A stretch of 64,000 nt of DNA from Amoebophrya sp. A120 (taxonomy: Eukaryota; Sar; Dinophyceae; Syndiniales; Amoebophryaceae). This document shows, piece by piece, positions 1 through 11,004 of the stretch (position 1 is the stretch's first letter; each line of letters begins with the position of its first letter). Position numbers and translations under genes: made by a program. The stretch lies in NCBI GenBank assembly GCA_905178155.1, contig CAJINV010000001.1, positions 2,408,089-2,472,088 on the forward strand, given 5' to 3'. The notes under the pieces are model-generated. The model saw nothing but the letters and a program-made list of their open reading frames with translations. It did not search any database and was not told the origin of the DNA.

Positions 1-87
1 TTCTATTGCTTGTCATGCAACACAGATTTTTTCAGAATCCAAAAGTAGCATCACAAGTTGTATCCTTCCAGACCCAGATATATGGTA
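1..87. mobile_element. Right part of a family A introner-like element, cut by the window edge
   Basis: The sequence carries the family A arm CCTTCCAGACCCAGA just before a degenerate end, followed directly by the minisatellite. The left end lies outside the window. Confidence 0.5.
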
Positions 88-235
88 AAGGTGTAGACCA
101 GGGCCCCTGGGACCAGGGCCCCTGGGACCAGGGCCCCTGGGACCAGGGCCCCTAGGACCAGGGCCCCTAGGACCAGGGCCCCTAGGACCAGGGCCCCTAC
201 GGACTGGGGCCCCTACGGACTGGGGCCCCAGTCGT
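88..235. repeat. GC-rich minisatellite, 15-bp unit
   Basis: Units of the type GACCAGGGCCCCTGG are repeated, drifting to GACCAGGGCCCCTAG and then GGACTGGGGCCCCTAC. The same series occurs in reverse complement at 960-1045, together with the adjoining GTCCCGGAATCTGGT sequence. The two blocks are therefore inverted copies of one larger repeat. Confidence 0.85.
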
Positions 236-238
236 GTC

Positions 239-1867
239 TCAGAATCTGGCGTCCCGGAATCTGGTGTGCCGGCGTCTGGATCTGGAAGAGTTGGGGCGTC
301 CCTCTACGTACAAAAAAAGCACAGCTCGACTTATGAACTGCAAATATGTCTGGGGCTGGAAGGATGCAACTTCTGATGCGGCCTTTGGATTCTACCAAAA
401 TCTGTATTGCGTGAGCAGCAAGAGGAGTTCAGTTTTTGCCACGCAGAGGGGGCATTTCTCATGCGGTGTAGGCATCAGGAAGCGCTCGCAAAGGGTGTGA
501 TGCTGGGGCATGCATCACAGGCATCATGGATCATGCAAAATGAGCATGAGAAATCTCACAACCTTCCAGACCCAGACATTTTTACATTTGATACGACTTT
601 CATGGTGACAATTTGAGATGTCTCTCGTTAGCACTTTGAGCTGCATCCCTGTCCACTCAAGCAGTGATTTTGCTGGGAAACATTTCGAATACAAACGGCG
701 CCCGTCGCATTGTAAATAGATCTGGGTCTGCACAACTAAGAACTTGTGACGCGTGTCGAGGAATATAGAATAAAGCGAAAGAGATGCTCTGGGTAGTCAG
801 CAGACTGCGTCACATATTACGTGTGGCCTGCCTTCTTCCACCTCCTGGCCCGATGCTAGGACTTACAAGACATGCGTACTTGGTGGCCCAGATACGCTGG
901 CAGACAGCTCCGGTTCCGGCCGCGCCTCGCCGTGTACCAGATTCCGGGACGCCGTTCAGTCCGTAGGGGCCCCAGTCCGTAGGGGCCCTGGTCCTGGGGG
1001 CCCTGGTCCCAGGGGCCCTGGTCTGAGCAGGGGCCCTGGTCTACCCGGATACCCAGATATATTTGCAATGCATATCCACCGCGTGAGACAGCAGTCCAGG
1101 TCGAACCGGAACACGGGCACGTCCTGGTTCTGGTTCTATCAAATGCAAATATCGATCTGGGTCTGGAACAAGATTGCAGAACTTGTCATGCCGGTTTTAC
1201 GTGACCATGTTGGTCTAGCATGCAAGCCCTAGCATCACAGGTTTTGAGCAGGAGGTATCCCAATGCTTAATCCGCATGACAAATGCCCTGCTTCGGTGAC
1301 AACAAGTGGGCGACTTTTGCTGGCCAAGCATGATAGATTTTGGCATGATGTAGGGTTCGCATCACAAGTTTTAGGCCTTCCAGACCCAGACATATTTGCA
1401 TTTGATAGATTCGACCCCCGCTCCATTTGCCCGGACAGCCCGTCCATGAGCATCTGCAAGGACCGCTGCGCCTGGTCCTGGTAGTTCTTCGTTTCATAGT
1501 TGTAAATGTTCTTTTTCGGCTTCTTCTTTTTACTCTTGGACTCTTTGTCTTTGCCTTTGAAAGGCGCGGCTGCATTTTTCTTTATCGGATCAGCATCTAA
1601 GTTGTTGTCCTTCTCGTGCTTCGCTGCTGAGTCTTGCAGTTCTTGCTCCAATGCGGAAAAATTCTTTGTTCGCAACCAATCCGCTCCCTCTCCCTCCTCT
1701 TCCGTGCCGGAATCTTCAGGCTTCCCGCCACTTCCGGCAATCGCACCGCTCTTGCTGGACTCATGTTCGACGTCGTCGTTGTGTGACGTGTCTTCGGAAC
1801 GGGATCCGCGCCTCCTGCTCGACGTCCAGGGCCTCTTCACAAAACTTGTCAGATTCTTAAACCACAT
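239..1867 (-). CDS. Unknown protein with three repeat-type introns (about 220 aa if complete)
   Basis: The ATG is at 1867. Exon 1 (1408-1867) encodes a hydrophilic Ser/Glu/Lys-rich segment with a basic stretch (KSKKKKPKK) and ends ERGSN. Removing the introner 1137-1407 joins it to 1075-1131 (QDVPVFRFDLDCC). Removing 657-1074, which is flanked by GTGGA on both sides, joins 594-651 in frame. Removing 332-593 joins 239-326, which reaches a TGA at 239-241. All four exons keep one frame, giving 221 codons. The last exon overlaps a repeated sequence, so the true 3' end may instead lie beyond the left edge. No domain was recognised. Confidence is good for exon 1 and moderate for the rest. Confidence 0.55.
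332..593. mobile_element. Family A introner, duplication CGACT
   Basis: It begins TATGAACTGCAAATATG and ends TTTTTACATTTGATA, with long inverted arms containing CTGGGGCTGG and CCAGACCCAG. CGACT occurs at 327-331 and 594-598. Removal keeps the frame of the gene at 239-1867. Confidence 0.8.
657..1074. mobile_element. Composite introner-like insertion carrying the minisatellite, duplication TCCAC
   Basis: TCCAC (GTGGA in coding sense) lies at 652-656 and 1075-1079. The right end is a family A arm (TATTTGCAATGCATA). The left end is atypical, with a family A-like CTGGGTCTG only at about 710. Exact removal keeps the frame between the two short exons. The 418-bp length and the inner minisatellite are unusual. 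Confidence 0.55.
960..1045. repeat. Inverted copy of the GC-rich minisatellite
   Basis: This is the reverse complement of the block at 88-235, including the flanking ACCAGATTCCGGGACG. It lies inside the intron-like insertion 657-1074. Confidence 0.8.
1137..1407. mobile_element. Family A introner, duplication GGTTC/GATTC
   Basis: The ends are TATCAAATGCAAATAT and TTTGCATTTGATA. The flanking copies at 1132-1136 and 1408-1412 differ by one base, and the difference is synonymous in the restored Asn codon. Confidence 0.85.
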
Positions 1868-2550
1868 AGTGACGTAAACTCCTTTGACCGGATATAATTC
1901 GACTGCAAAAAACTTAGTGTTAAAAGTACTTAGTTAACAACACAGCCAGTATACATGAAACGAAGAAACCTCCAAAACTTTTATTACTCACAGAAGCGAA
2001 ACTCGAAACTATTGCAGCTGAATGAAACGCAGGTTGACGTCGCACGCTCCAGGCCAGCCTAGGTAGTATCAATCTACATAGTATCTTCGACCTACGCAGA
2101 GTTTTCACTTGAGTGACAGAACAAACTTCCACAGATCTCACGGAACTTCCGGATCAAGATCGTGTTCGCCATCGCCGCACGGATATCTTCACCACGTGGG
2201 ATGCTTTGTTCACACAGAGGATGTTAAATAGGATCTACTTACAACTGTCAAATCTTTGCACCGATGAGAGTAATGAATTTCTTTGGAGACGAATAAAGGA
2301 ACGAACATGCTTGCGATCTACACCTACACGAAAATGATTGAATCATTGCGCTCACGAAAAAAAAACTTCGTCGTCTAGCTGCAGCGAACAACGGAAGCTG
2401 CTACTCTTTCTGAGTGCAATCCTAGGCGCATCTTCTTGTCTGCTCACCTGGGAATGCTTATCGTCTGCGAACCTGCGCTGCGCGAGCGGAAAGAAGTTTT
2501 GCAATATGGTAGGTACTTCTGCCTCCACTTGCGAACTGGTTAAATCTCCT
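1868..2550. other. Intergenic stretch, no gene seen
   Basis: This is AT-richer sequence between the sulfotransferase stop and the start of the gene to its left. Only short open frames without recognisable content are present. It presumably holds the 5' flank of the left gene and the 3' flank of the sulfotransferase. Confidence 0.6.
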
Positions 2551-5500
2551 CTACAGCCACTTGAGCGGCATAACGTAGTCGGGGGAATCTGAGTAGCCAA
2601 AGAACTCTAGATCGAAGGCAAAGTGTTCCCGGACCAGTCCTATGGTCTCTTCCGTCCACAAGGCTTCCCACGTGGTTTCGCAGTTCCGGTACTGCACTTT
2701 TTTCGCGTCGAAGGAGCAGATCGGTCGCTCCGTGTTGCTTGAGGGGAGGACTTTTGGAAACTTCTTCGGTGCCGGGTGGCAATAATTGTACTCTTCGCAC
2801 AGAAGCGCGTAAAGCTCTTCCAAGTCTGGCCCTATTGTCTCCAGATGCAGGACAAAAAAATCGTCCAAGTCCTGCACTGGCCCGTTTATTTGTAGAAAGA
2901 CCTCGTCGTTGAGCATGTCGAGAAAAGGCCGCATGTGAAAGATGTCGCTGACATCCACTTCCGACTCCAGGTGGACGCAGAACCCCTTGTCTGTACTATC
3001 GCTGTGGTCTTCCTCTTGTTCAGTAGGAGAAGCTGTACCCCCCTCACCAGGATCATCTTGTACGGATGTTGACACGTGGGAGGTCCTCTCGTCGGTCAGC
3101 TCTCGCGAGATTGTGTAGCCTGCGTCTTTCGCCTTCTGGATCATTTCTGGGGTCGACTTGTTCACGCACATTTTCGGGTTTTGTTTGTCCGCGAAGTTGT
3201 CGCTGATGTCCTTCGTGAACCCGATTCCGTTCAACTCTCGCCACTGCGACCGTAGGTACAGCATTCGGCTCAGCCACTTCCCGAAGTCCTTCCAGTCTTT
3301 ATACGGCCCCGCCCGTTTTCCGCCGCCCCCGTTCGTTGGCGGCGCACTCGTGTTATCCGCGCTGTCTTCGTCCGTCCTTTCCGCCTCCTTCGGCGGCTCG
3401 TTTGGATGCCGCTGCGTGGGAAGCCACGCGAACTGGTACATGGAGGCCATGCGGACGAAGGGGTTTCGCGCCAGCACCACCTTCTTTCGCCACTTCTGGC
3501 TCAGGCAGCAGTTCGGGCACAGATTTGCCGGCGGAAGAAACCGCATCCACGTCCAGTGCTGCTGCGTGTAGGAGTCGGGCGGAAACCGGTGCATCAACCG
3601 CTGCGACAGGTCTTGCACCACCTCGTTCTTGTCCATGTGGCCCCAGCTGATGTTTAATTATTTGCGATAATTTTACTTGATCTAGACCATGTTCATCTTT
3701 ATTGATCTGTGTTGTGCACTTGTTCTTGTTGCAGCAGCGCCGAAAACAGGTCAAGATTCCTCATCCATGCGAAAGTAAAAATTATAAGTAGAGGTGGACG
3801 TAGTCAATTGTTTGATGATATCTTCAGGGCACACGCAGACAAGTTTGTTTCCCCACCTTCAGCAGTCAGAAGACATGGGTTAGAAAAACTCTTTGCTCAT
3901 CGTCATCATCAAGAATAGATCGGCAGTAGTTATGTTGACAAGGGAGAATATGTCCTCGCATGCTAAGAAGATCCAATCAGGGCACACGCAGACAAGTTTG
4001 TTTCCCCATGACAGTTCGACTGGTGTCGGAAGACATGGGTTAGAATAAAACTCTTTGCTCATCATAGAGAACGTGAAGATCACAATCATTCACAATATCA
4101 TGCTGAAATAGAAATAGAAATTCAAATTCCGTGCCGTTGGAAATAATAAAGGTGCTATTAAGCTAGTACATCAGGGCACACGCAGACAAGTTTGTTTCCC
4201 CATCTTCAGCAGTCGGAAGACATGGGTTAGAAAAACTCTTTGCTCATCATGAGATTGGCCGTGGAACTTGTCCTAGATACGATTCAGGCTTGACCTTCGC
4301 TTTCTTGATGTATCTGTCACGTCGAGGTGCGGCGTCGTAGTTTTACTTTTCAAAAGCTGTTACTATCAATCACTTGGGAGGTACAAGAGATGCTTATTGC
4401 AGCAGTGCAGTGTGAGCAAACTACATCGACGAGATCTATCGAGGAAGAGACATTCAGCGTACTTCGAGAATGCTTGTTGTGCTGCGGCGCATCAGCAGCT
4501 GCTCTACGATATAAATTCAAATACAAGCAATCAAAATGAATAAGTACTAGTCCAGCTCCGTAGCGAGCCAATCGATCATGACCTTTGGCCGTTGCAGCAT
4601 GGCGTCCATTATGAACTGCAAAAGTATCGTACTAGTAGTAATTGCAATACAAATTAGCTCAGCATGACAAATGGGGTCTGTCATGCTGTTTTGCCTTGGG
4701 ATGGAGATTTGCAATGCAAGACATGCATTTATACGAGTACGATACTTTTGCACAGGATATCCATTGCGTTTGCGAGACTGGTTTTGATGTAGGGTTCCAA
4801 ATCCATAATGTAGTTCACCGCCGTATCAAATGCAAATGTGTCTGGGTCTGGGAGGATGGAGCTTGTGATGCGTCCTGTGGGTCACTCAAAAATCTGTGTT
4901 GCGTGATCACCAGCAAAAGTTCTCCTTTTATGACCAACATGAGCGGGAGTTTCTTATGCAGGATAGGCATGATAGAGATTTCGCAGAATCTGTCATGCTA
5001 GGTCCTGCATTCCAGACCAATTGGGGCATGGAAAATATGCATGACAAATCTGCACTCCTCCAGACCCAGACACTTTTGCATTTGATACGCCGAGCTTGTC
5101 CCGGACTTTGGCAGCATGAAGAACGCGATCGGCGCGCCCATGGGACTATCAGAAGGAAAAATTGCCCCTGCCCATATCGAAGCGGCACGTCTCAGAAAAT
5201 TTCTAATGCGGATCAGTGGCCACAAATCGCGTCTGTCTTGCAAGAAGGCAACTCCAGAGGCTCCGCCGCAATATGGTGGCTGTCTGTGATGCTGGTGGGC
5301 CTACAGCATGGACGTTTCTGATGCCAAACGCCTAGGCCAGCCCCTCTCTACTCAGGCGTGATATGGGCCTGCAGTCCTTCACTGCAAGACACAGCTGATT
5401 TGTGTACGCAAATCCAGCATCAGAAACTTCGTTTCGATATGGGGAGGGGGAATTTTTCCTTCTGATAGGGACAGTGGAATAGTTGCGTCAACATGCCGGA

Positions 5501-6848
5501 ATTCTGCCCGGGCTTCCAGATTTGACAGTTTGAATTCAGCAACACCTTCTGCCGATCGCGCAACTGCGGCTCAATGTACCGGTGCGCCTGCATGATGCAC
5601 ATCCCCCCGCCCGGGCCGTAGGCGTCGCAGTGGTCGGCCCGGAAAGTCGACACCTTTTCGAACAGCGTTGGCTCGGTTGGATCAGTACTAGCAACTGAAG
5701 CCGGCGCGCCCAAGCTGACCCGTGTCAACTTGTCCAGCGTTTCGGGGTGGAAGTCGAGGAAGTTCAGCATGTATCGTAAGGAAAAATCCTCCTCCCCATA
5801 TCAATAACGAACCCACAGAAAATCTGCAATGCTGATTTGTGACCGCAAATCGCCTCTGTCATACAAAAAAGCAACTCCACAGGCTCCGCCGAATTATAAG
5901 GGCGGTCTGTGATGCTGTTGTGCCTACAGTATGGACATTTGTAATGCTAGGCGCCTATGTATTTCAAACTCAAAGCCTTGCTTCCCAGGGTTTGCATATA
6001 ACTGCAGTCCTCTACCGCAAGACAAGTCTGATTTGTGTACGCAAATCTAGCATCACAAATTTCCTGTTCGATATGGGGAGGGAAGATTTTTCCTTTTGAT
6101 AGCATGTTCCCCTTCACTCGTTCCCGCAGGCCCGCGACGAACGCCGGCTCCGCCTCCTCGAACGCGGTTCACTATCCTGAGTAAAAACGTACCCCCACCA
6201 GAGTTGTAGTGCAGATTTGCAAAGACGGGAAGACTTGTAATGCGCATCCCCATGAGAGCCATTTCCAGTCGTGTTTTGGAATTTGTGATGCTGTGAACAG
6301 GATGAGCAGATGAATCTGTGATGCGGCTGCACTTGCTAACCTGCACTACACTGCAGAGTGCAACTTGTCATGCGTGACTCACAAAACTCCTAGGTTTGTG
6401 CTGCAAAATCCCCATCCTGACTCTGGTGTGGGTACGTTTTTACTCAGGATATCCACAAGTGCTTGTTTTCCGGCTCGAAAAGCAGCTTTGCGAGGTCCTG
6501 TTGCAGTTCCAAATTGAATTCAGCCACTTTTTCCGGGTCGCACAGGTGGTACCAGTGCAGCTCCGACTGCCGGTTGGGGACGCGGTACAAGGGCATCACG
6601 GTCTGCATCACGCGGTGGACCTGCTCCAGCATCACCGGCGGCTCCGTCTCGTTCCATGTGGGTGGGAACAGGAGGCCGCCCCGCTTGTTCTCGGACTGTT
6701 TTTTAGTAGTTTCAACATCTTGCCTGTCGTGGTCCTGCCCGGCAACGAGCAACTTCTGGCGGGAAGCAGTGAATGAACCGCTCGGCCACGCGAGAAAGAG
6801 CCACAAGAAAAGTATTCTGCGAGGATGAAGAACTGGTGCCATTTTCAT
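2551..6848 (-). CDS. Golgi-type carbohydrate sulfotransferase (Sulfotransfer_2-like), seven exons
   Basis: The exons, from the ATG at 6848, are 6452-6848, 6102-6167, 5468-5766, 5088-5141, 4760-4818, about 4551-4604 and 2551-about 3646. Joined, they give about 674 residues in one frame. Residues 12-24 (ILFLWLFLAWPSG) form a signal or type II membrane anchor. The PAPS 5'-phosphosulfate loop is LPKSGTSS near residue 264, assembled across introners. The 3'-phosphate site is ARNPFVRMASMY near 368-379. The C-terminus (FDLEFFGYS) resembles the end of CHST-type enzymes, which transfer sulfate from PAPS to sugars in the Golgi lumen. The paralogue at 22062-24315 (659 aa) supports the exon joins. Five introns are introners. 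The sixth (about 3647-4550) has no clear GT-AG ends and its exact borders are unsure. Confidence 0.85.
3825..4252. repeat. Three copies of an ~85-bp repeat inside the long sulfotransferase intron
   Basis: Copies at about 3825-3915, 3976-4067 and 4150-4252 share TCAGGGCACACGCAGACAAG, then TTTGTTTCCCCA, then GAAGACATGGGTTAG and AACTCTTTGCTCATC. Spacers of 60-85 bp between them differ. Confidence 0.9.
4610..4759. mobile_element. Family D introner, duplication TCCAT
   Basis: This 150-bp element begins TATGAACTGCAAAAGTATCG and ends CGATACTTTTGCACAGGATA, with near-perfect inverted arms. TCCAT lies at 4605-4609 and 4760-4764. Removal restores the frame (LANAMDAMLQRP). Confidence 0.88.
4824..5087. 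mobile_element. Family A introner, duplication CGCCG
   Basis: The ends are TATCAAATGCAAATGTG and TTTTGCATTTGATA. CGCCG lies at 4819-4823 and 5088-5092. Removal joins the PAPS loop to the next helix (GTSSAVNYIMD). Confidence 0.9.
5147..5467. mobile_element. Family C introner, duplication GGGAC
   Basis: This 321-bp element begins TATCAGAAGGAAAAATTG and ends TTTTCCTTCTGATA, with CCCATATCGAA and TTCGATATGGG just inside. GGGAC lies at 5142-5146 and 5468-5472. Removal restores FHCPMGAPIAFF. Confidence 0.9.
5772..6101. mobile_element. Family C introner, duplication GCATG
   Basis: This 330-bp element begins TATCGTAAGGAAAAATCC and ends GATTTTTCCTTTTGATA. GCATG lies at 5767-5771 and 6102-6106. Removal restores VKGNMLNFLDF. 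Confidence 0.9.
6173..6451. mobile_element. Family B introner, duplication TTCAC/TCCAC with one mismatch
   Basis: This 279-bp element begins TATCCTGAGTAAAAACGTAC and ends GTACGTTTTTACTCAGGATA. The flanks at 6168-6172 and 6452-6456 differ at one base. Only use of the upstream coding copy (GTGGA) avoids an in-frame TGA. Confidence 0.88.
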
Positions 6849-7366
6849 TTTTCCCTTAGTTCTATAGATACAACCGACCGTAGCGATCTGCGTACTTGCG
6901 CCGCGGCGATTGCGAGTCGAGTGTGGTCATTGAACAGAAAATTACGAAAAAACCGAACAGAGGAGATTTACCGTTCGACATTTGTGACCGATGAAATTCG
7001 AAAAGTCAGGACAACGAACGCGCTCCGTGATCAAGAATGAATGATGCTCAATCTTGATCTGTAGAAAACGAACAACAGGAGTGCCGCGGACTGCTTAAAA
7101 TGCAGACACGCGAGGCTTTCGCGCACCGCCCTGTCGGAAGCGCCACAGCCGCCAAAGGATTTTTTTTTCGTATGAAAGCAACTCTTTACATTCTGTAGAC
7201 AATACCTACACAAATGAATTTCCTGCCTTCAAATCAATTCAAATTCTAGCTTCAGCTCAACCGTTCGTAGATTACACCACTGTCAGGAGCGCTAGATTAG
7301 ATGCCTTTCAACAACTAGACTAGTGTCATGTTGAAGCTGCAAGAACAAGTGACGAAAAGTAGCCAC

Positions 7367-7477
7367 TTATTTCTTCTTCATGGACATCATCTTCATCTTC
7401 ATCGACATCTTCATGGACATCTTCTTCATGACCGGCGCGGCGTCTGCGGCCTTCATCATCTTCATCATCTTCGCCAT
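7367..7477 (-). CDS. Met/Lys-rich 36-residue peptide, copy 1
   Basis: The start is AAAATGGCG at 7477 and the stop is TAA at 7367-7369. The predicted peptide has 14 Met and 11 Lys in 36 residues: MAKMMKMMK, then AADAAPV, then MKKMSMKMSMK to the end. The same peptide occurs four times in the array with no amino-acid change. The copies differ only at one Ala third position (GCA here). This suggests a real coding sequence under constraint, perhaps a small basic nucleic-acid-binding or chromatin peptide; that role is a guess. It could also be the last exon of a longer gene. Confidence 0.55.
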   Translation of the reverse strand: MAKMMKMMKAADAAPVMKKMSMKMSMKMKMMSMKKK

Positions 7478-8594
7478 TTTCAAGGTTTGGGGGTTTTGTT
7501 TGGAAAAAACTTTTCCGATTCGTTTCCCTATGTTCGGCAAAGCAAAATAATTTAACGACCAAATATCACAGCAAAGGGGCAAGAACCGGGAGCGGGTCAT
7601 GTGGTTTGTGAGTGGAGCAATGAGAAAGTGATTGTGGCTTTGCCTTACTAGACGAGTTCGACGAACGATCGCGATGGCGTGCTTGAATAAGTTCGATTCA
7701 CCACGACGGCCTTGTACGATCACTCGAATTTTCGCGAACGATTTGAGCACACCGAGATGACCTTGCGATGTCCTATCTTGTGTACGAACGACTTACTTGC
7801 TGCATGCATCATTTGAGAACCAAAGCCGATGGGTATCATCCTCCTCAGATGCTTACGGACCGTGGATCGGCGACACCGAGCAGAGGAGATTTACCGTTCG
7901 AAGTACCGATGAAATTGGAAAAGTGAAAACAACCAATGCATTTAATGCTCAGCATGAATGATCCCAATCTTGTTCTTGACCGACCGAGATAAACGCATAA
8001 CAGCAGTACCCAAAGGTGCGCCAAATGCAGACACGAAAGGGAAAGCCGTTCTCGCGCCGCCCTCTCAGAAGCGCCACAGCCGCCCAAGGATTTTTTTTCC
8101 GTATGAAAGCAACGTGGTGCTTTGTTCACGGAAGTGCGGTTTTCCGCTTGAAGTAGGTGCTGGTTTGTTCACGCGAAACTAGCTCTACCGCCACTTCTTC
8201 AAAGAAGTAAAATACTACTTGGCCAAACAGTCTTTTGCGTAGACCTGAGAAAAAACTAGAAAAATACTGAGACGATGCTCTGCCTCTTGGGAAGCTTGAA
8301 AGTTGGTGAAAAACGAAGCAAAAAGTAATAGCAAGCGTCTGACGTTAGCAAAAATCAAAATCATCTAACTGCTTTCCGTTTTTCAAGGTATATGGCAAAG
8401 TAGAAGCCGTCAGATTAGGACGCTCGTGATCTCACTACCTATCACATTATCTTGCAACTCTAAATAATATGCGTTTCGTTTTGGAGTGCGAACCATTTTT
8501 ACCAGAGCAGTACCATTACCACTAGCTACCAGAAGCCGAGCCATCTCGATCTTAATCTTTAGCAGGAGTAGGATATGGATATAATTCGTTCTCG

Positions 8595-9053
8595 TTACAT
8601 AATGACGCAGCGGCACATTTCTTTGTCTACTTGCGCCACCTGTGCCTTCGTTTCCTTCAGTTCCGCCTGGATTGCATCCATCTTCGCCTCGAACTTGTTG
8701 AGCTTCTCCACCAACAGGTTCCCCGCCGTCGCGGCCTCTGCCACGCTCCCCAGTCCCGCTTCCAACGCCCCGATGCGGAGCGCCGTTGTTTCTGCGTTCA
8801 CTGCAGTCTCCTGCAGTTTCAAGGTCACGGCACTCGGATCAATCGCCGTGCTGAGATTCGCCATCGCCGCGCGCAACGACTTCACGTCCTGGTGCGTCTG
8901 TATCACCCGGGGCAAGATGCTGGATTCGCACTTGGACACACTGGAAAGTATTTCGGCACTCCCTCTAGCAACTTTCTCGTCGGCCAACCAAATGGCCTGC
9001 GCTTGACGCACGTCGTCGGCACTCAGCAACGCTGATCCCGAAGCTGATTCCAT
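8595..9053 (-). CDS. Small coiled-coil protein with C-terminal CVIM prenylation box, copy 1
   Basis: The likely start is the ATG at 9053 in the context CAAAATGGA, which is shared with the paralogue. The frame is open further upstream but diverges there. The 152-residue product is Ala/Glu/Lys-rich with heptad-like Leu/Val spacing, so probably a coiled coil (for example LRAAMANLSTAID and LVEKLNKFEAKMDAIQAEL). It ends MCRCVIM. CVIM is a classic farnesylation CaaX box, and the Cys two residues earlier could be palmitoylated. I infer a membrane-tethered scaffold or tether. The function is unknown. Confidence 0.75.
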   Translation of the reverse strand: MESASGSALLSADDVRQAQAIWLADEKVARGSAEILSSVSKCESSILPRVIQTHQDVKSLRAAMANLSTAIDPSAVTLKLQETAVNAETTALRIGALEAGLGSVAEAATAGNLLVEKLNKFEAKMDAIQAELKETKAQVAQVDKEMCRCVIM

Positions 9054-9951
9054 TTTGTGGCGAGACACGCAGGCACAGGCAGAGGGACGCAAGCGCAATA
9101 TATGACTGAGAGCGCTCAAAAACGAAACTCTTGAAATCTAGACTGCTCTGCCTCCCATTGTGAAAAATTCTCCGGCTCGCTTCCCCAACTATACTATTGA
9201 AAAGCAAAAGCCTGAAGGCCAAAATATTACAGCGAACTACGGACGACCGGAAGGAGGGGGTCACGCGGATATCAGTTTGCGGATGAAACGAAGACACAGA
9301 AGTAGTTGTGGCTTTAAACTGAGATAGATTGCCATACACGAGCTCTACGGACAACGATGCGTTTGCACGCTCCCGAATATTTGCAAGTGATTTCGTCACA
9401 AACGCGGCCGACAGCTTGCGATAATATCCTATGTCGCATACGACCGAGTTCCTTACGCTTACATCTCTAGAAGACCAAAGCCGATTATTAGCATCCTCGT
9501 CAGATGCCTATGGGCCGTGGACCGGCGACACCGAGCAGAAGAGGTTGACAGTTCGAAATACCGATGAAATTCGAAAAGTTAAAACAGACAATGCACTCAA
9601 TGCTCAGCATGAATGATCCCTTGTTCTTGACCGACCGAAATAAACGCACAACAGCAGAAGTACCCAAAGGTACGCCAAATGCAGACACGAAAGGGAAAAA
9701 CCTTTCTCGTGCCGCTCTCCCAGAAGCGCCACAGCCGCCCAAGGATTTTTTTTTGTATGAAAGCAACTCTTTACATTCTGTAGACAATACCTACACAAAT
9801 GAATTTCGTGCCTTCAAATCAATTCTAGCTTCAGCTCAACCGTTCGTAGATTACACCACTATCGGGAGCGCTAGATTCGATGCCTTTCAACAACTAGACT
9901 ACGACTAGTGTCATGTTGAAGTTTGAAGAACAAGCGACAGAAAAATGCCAC

Positions 9952-10062
9952 TTATTTCTTCTTCATGGACATCATCTTCATCTTCATCGACATCTTCATG
10001 GACATCTTCTTCATGACCGGCGCGGCGTCAGCGGCCTTCATCATCTTCATCATCTTCGCCAT
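9952..10062 (-). CDS. Met/Lys-rich 36-residue peptide, copy 2
   Basis: The protein is identical to copy 1. The variable Ala codon is GCT. The context AAAATGGCG is preserved, but the bases just upstream differ, so conservation drops outside the frame. Confidence 0.55.
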   Translation of the reverse strand: MAKMMKMMKAADAAPVMKKMSMKMSMKMKMMSMKKK

Positions 10063-10893
10063 TTTGAAGGTTGGGGGGTTTTGTTTGGAAAAAACTTTTC
10101 CGATTCGTTTCCCTATGATAAAGCAAAACAATTTAACGACCAAATTATATTACAGCAGAGGGGCAAGTAGAACCGGGAGCGGGTCATGCGGATAGTGGTT
10201 TGTGAGTGGAGCAATGAGAAAGTGATTCTCACTTTGCCTTTACTCGACGAGTTCGACGAACGATCACGATGGCGTGCTTGAATGAGTTCGATTCACCACG
10301 ACGGCCTTGTACGATCACCCGAATTTTCGCGAACGATTTGATCACACCGAGATGAGCTTGTGATGTCCTATGTTGTGTACGAGCGACTTACTTGCATGCA
10401 TCATTCGAGAACCAAAGCCGAGGGGTATCATCCTCATCAGATGCTTATGGACCGTGGATCGGCGACACCGAGCAGAGGAGGTTGACCGTTCGAAATACCG
10501 ATGAAATTCGAAAAGTTAAAACAAACAATGCACTCAATGCTATAGGATAAATGATCCCAATCTTGTTCTTGACCGACCGAAATAAACGCACAACAGCAGA
10601 AGTACCCAAAGGTGCACCAAATGCAGACACGGAAGGGAAAGCCTTTCTCGCGCCGCCCTCCCAGAAGCGCCACAGCCGCACAAGGATTTTTTTTCGTATG
10701 AAAGCAACTCTTTACATTCTGTAGAGTACCTACACAAATGAATTTCGTGCCTTCAAGTCAATTCTAGCTTCAGCTCAACCGTTCGTAGATTACACCACTG
10801 TCAGGAGCGCTAGATTTTTAGATGCCTTTCAACATCAACTAGACTAGTGTCATGTTGAAGTTCTTTGAAGAACAAGTGACGAAAAGTAGCCAC

Positions 10894-11004
10894 TTATTTC
10901 TTCTTCATGGACATCATCTTCATCTTCATCGACATCTTCATGGACATCTTCTTCATGACCGGCGCGGCGTCGGCGGCCTTCATCATCTTCATCATCTTCG
11001 CCAT
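10894..11004 (-). CDS. Met/Lys-rich 36-residue peptide, copy 3
   Basis: The protein is identical to the other copies, with GCC at the variable Ala codon. It lies about 940 bp from copy 2, the unit length of the array. Confidence 0.55.
   Translation of the reverse strand: MAKMMKMMKAADAAPVMKKMSMKMSMKMKMMSMKKK

Noticed and set aside
3825-4252. Possible CRISPR array
   Set aside because: Only three long, imperfect repeats lie inside a eukaryotic intron; spacing and context do not fit.
4896-5321. Small frames inside introners (recurring KCKNVWVWK-type peptides)
   Set aside because: They are translations of the inverted arms, recur in both orientations and stop inside each element.
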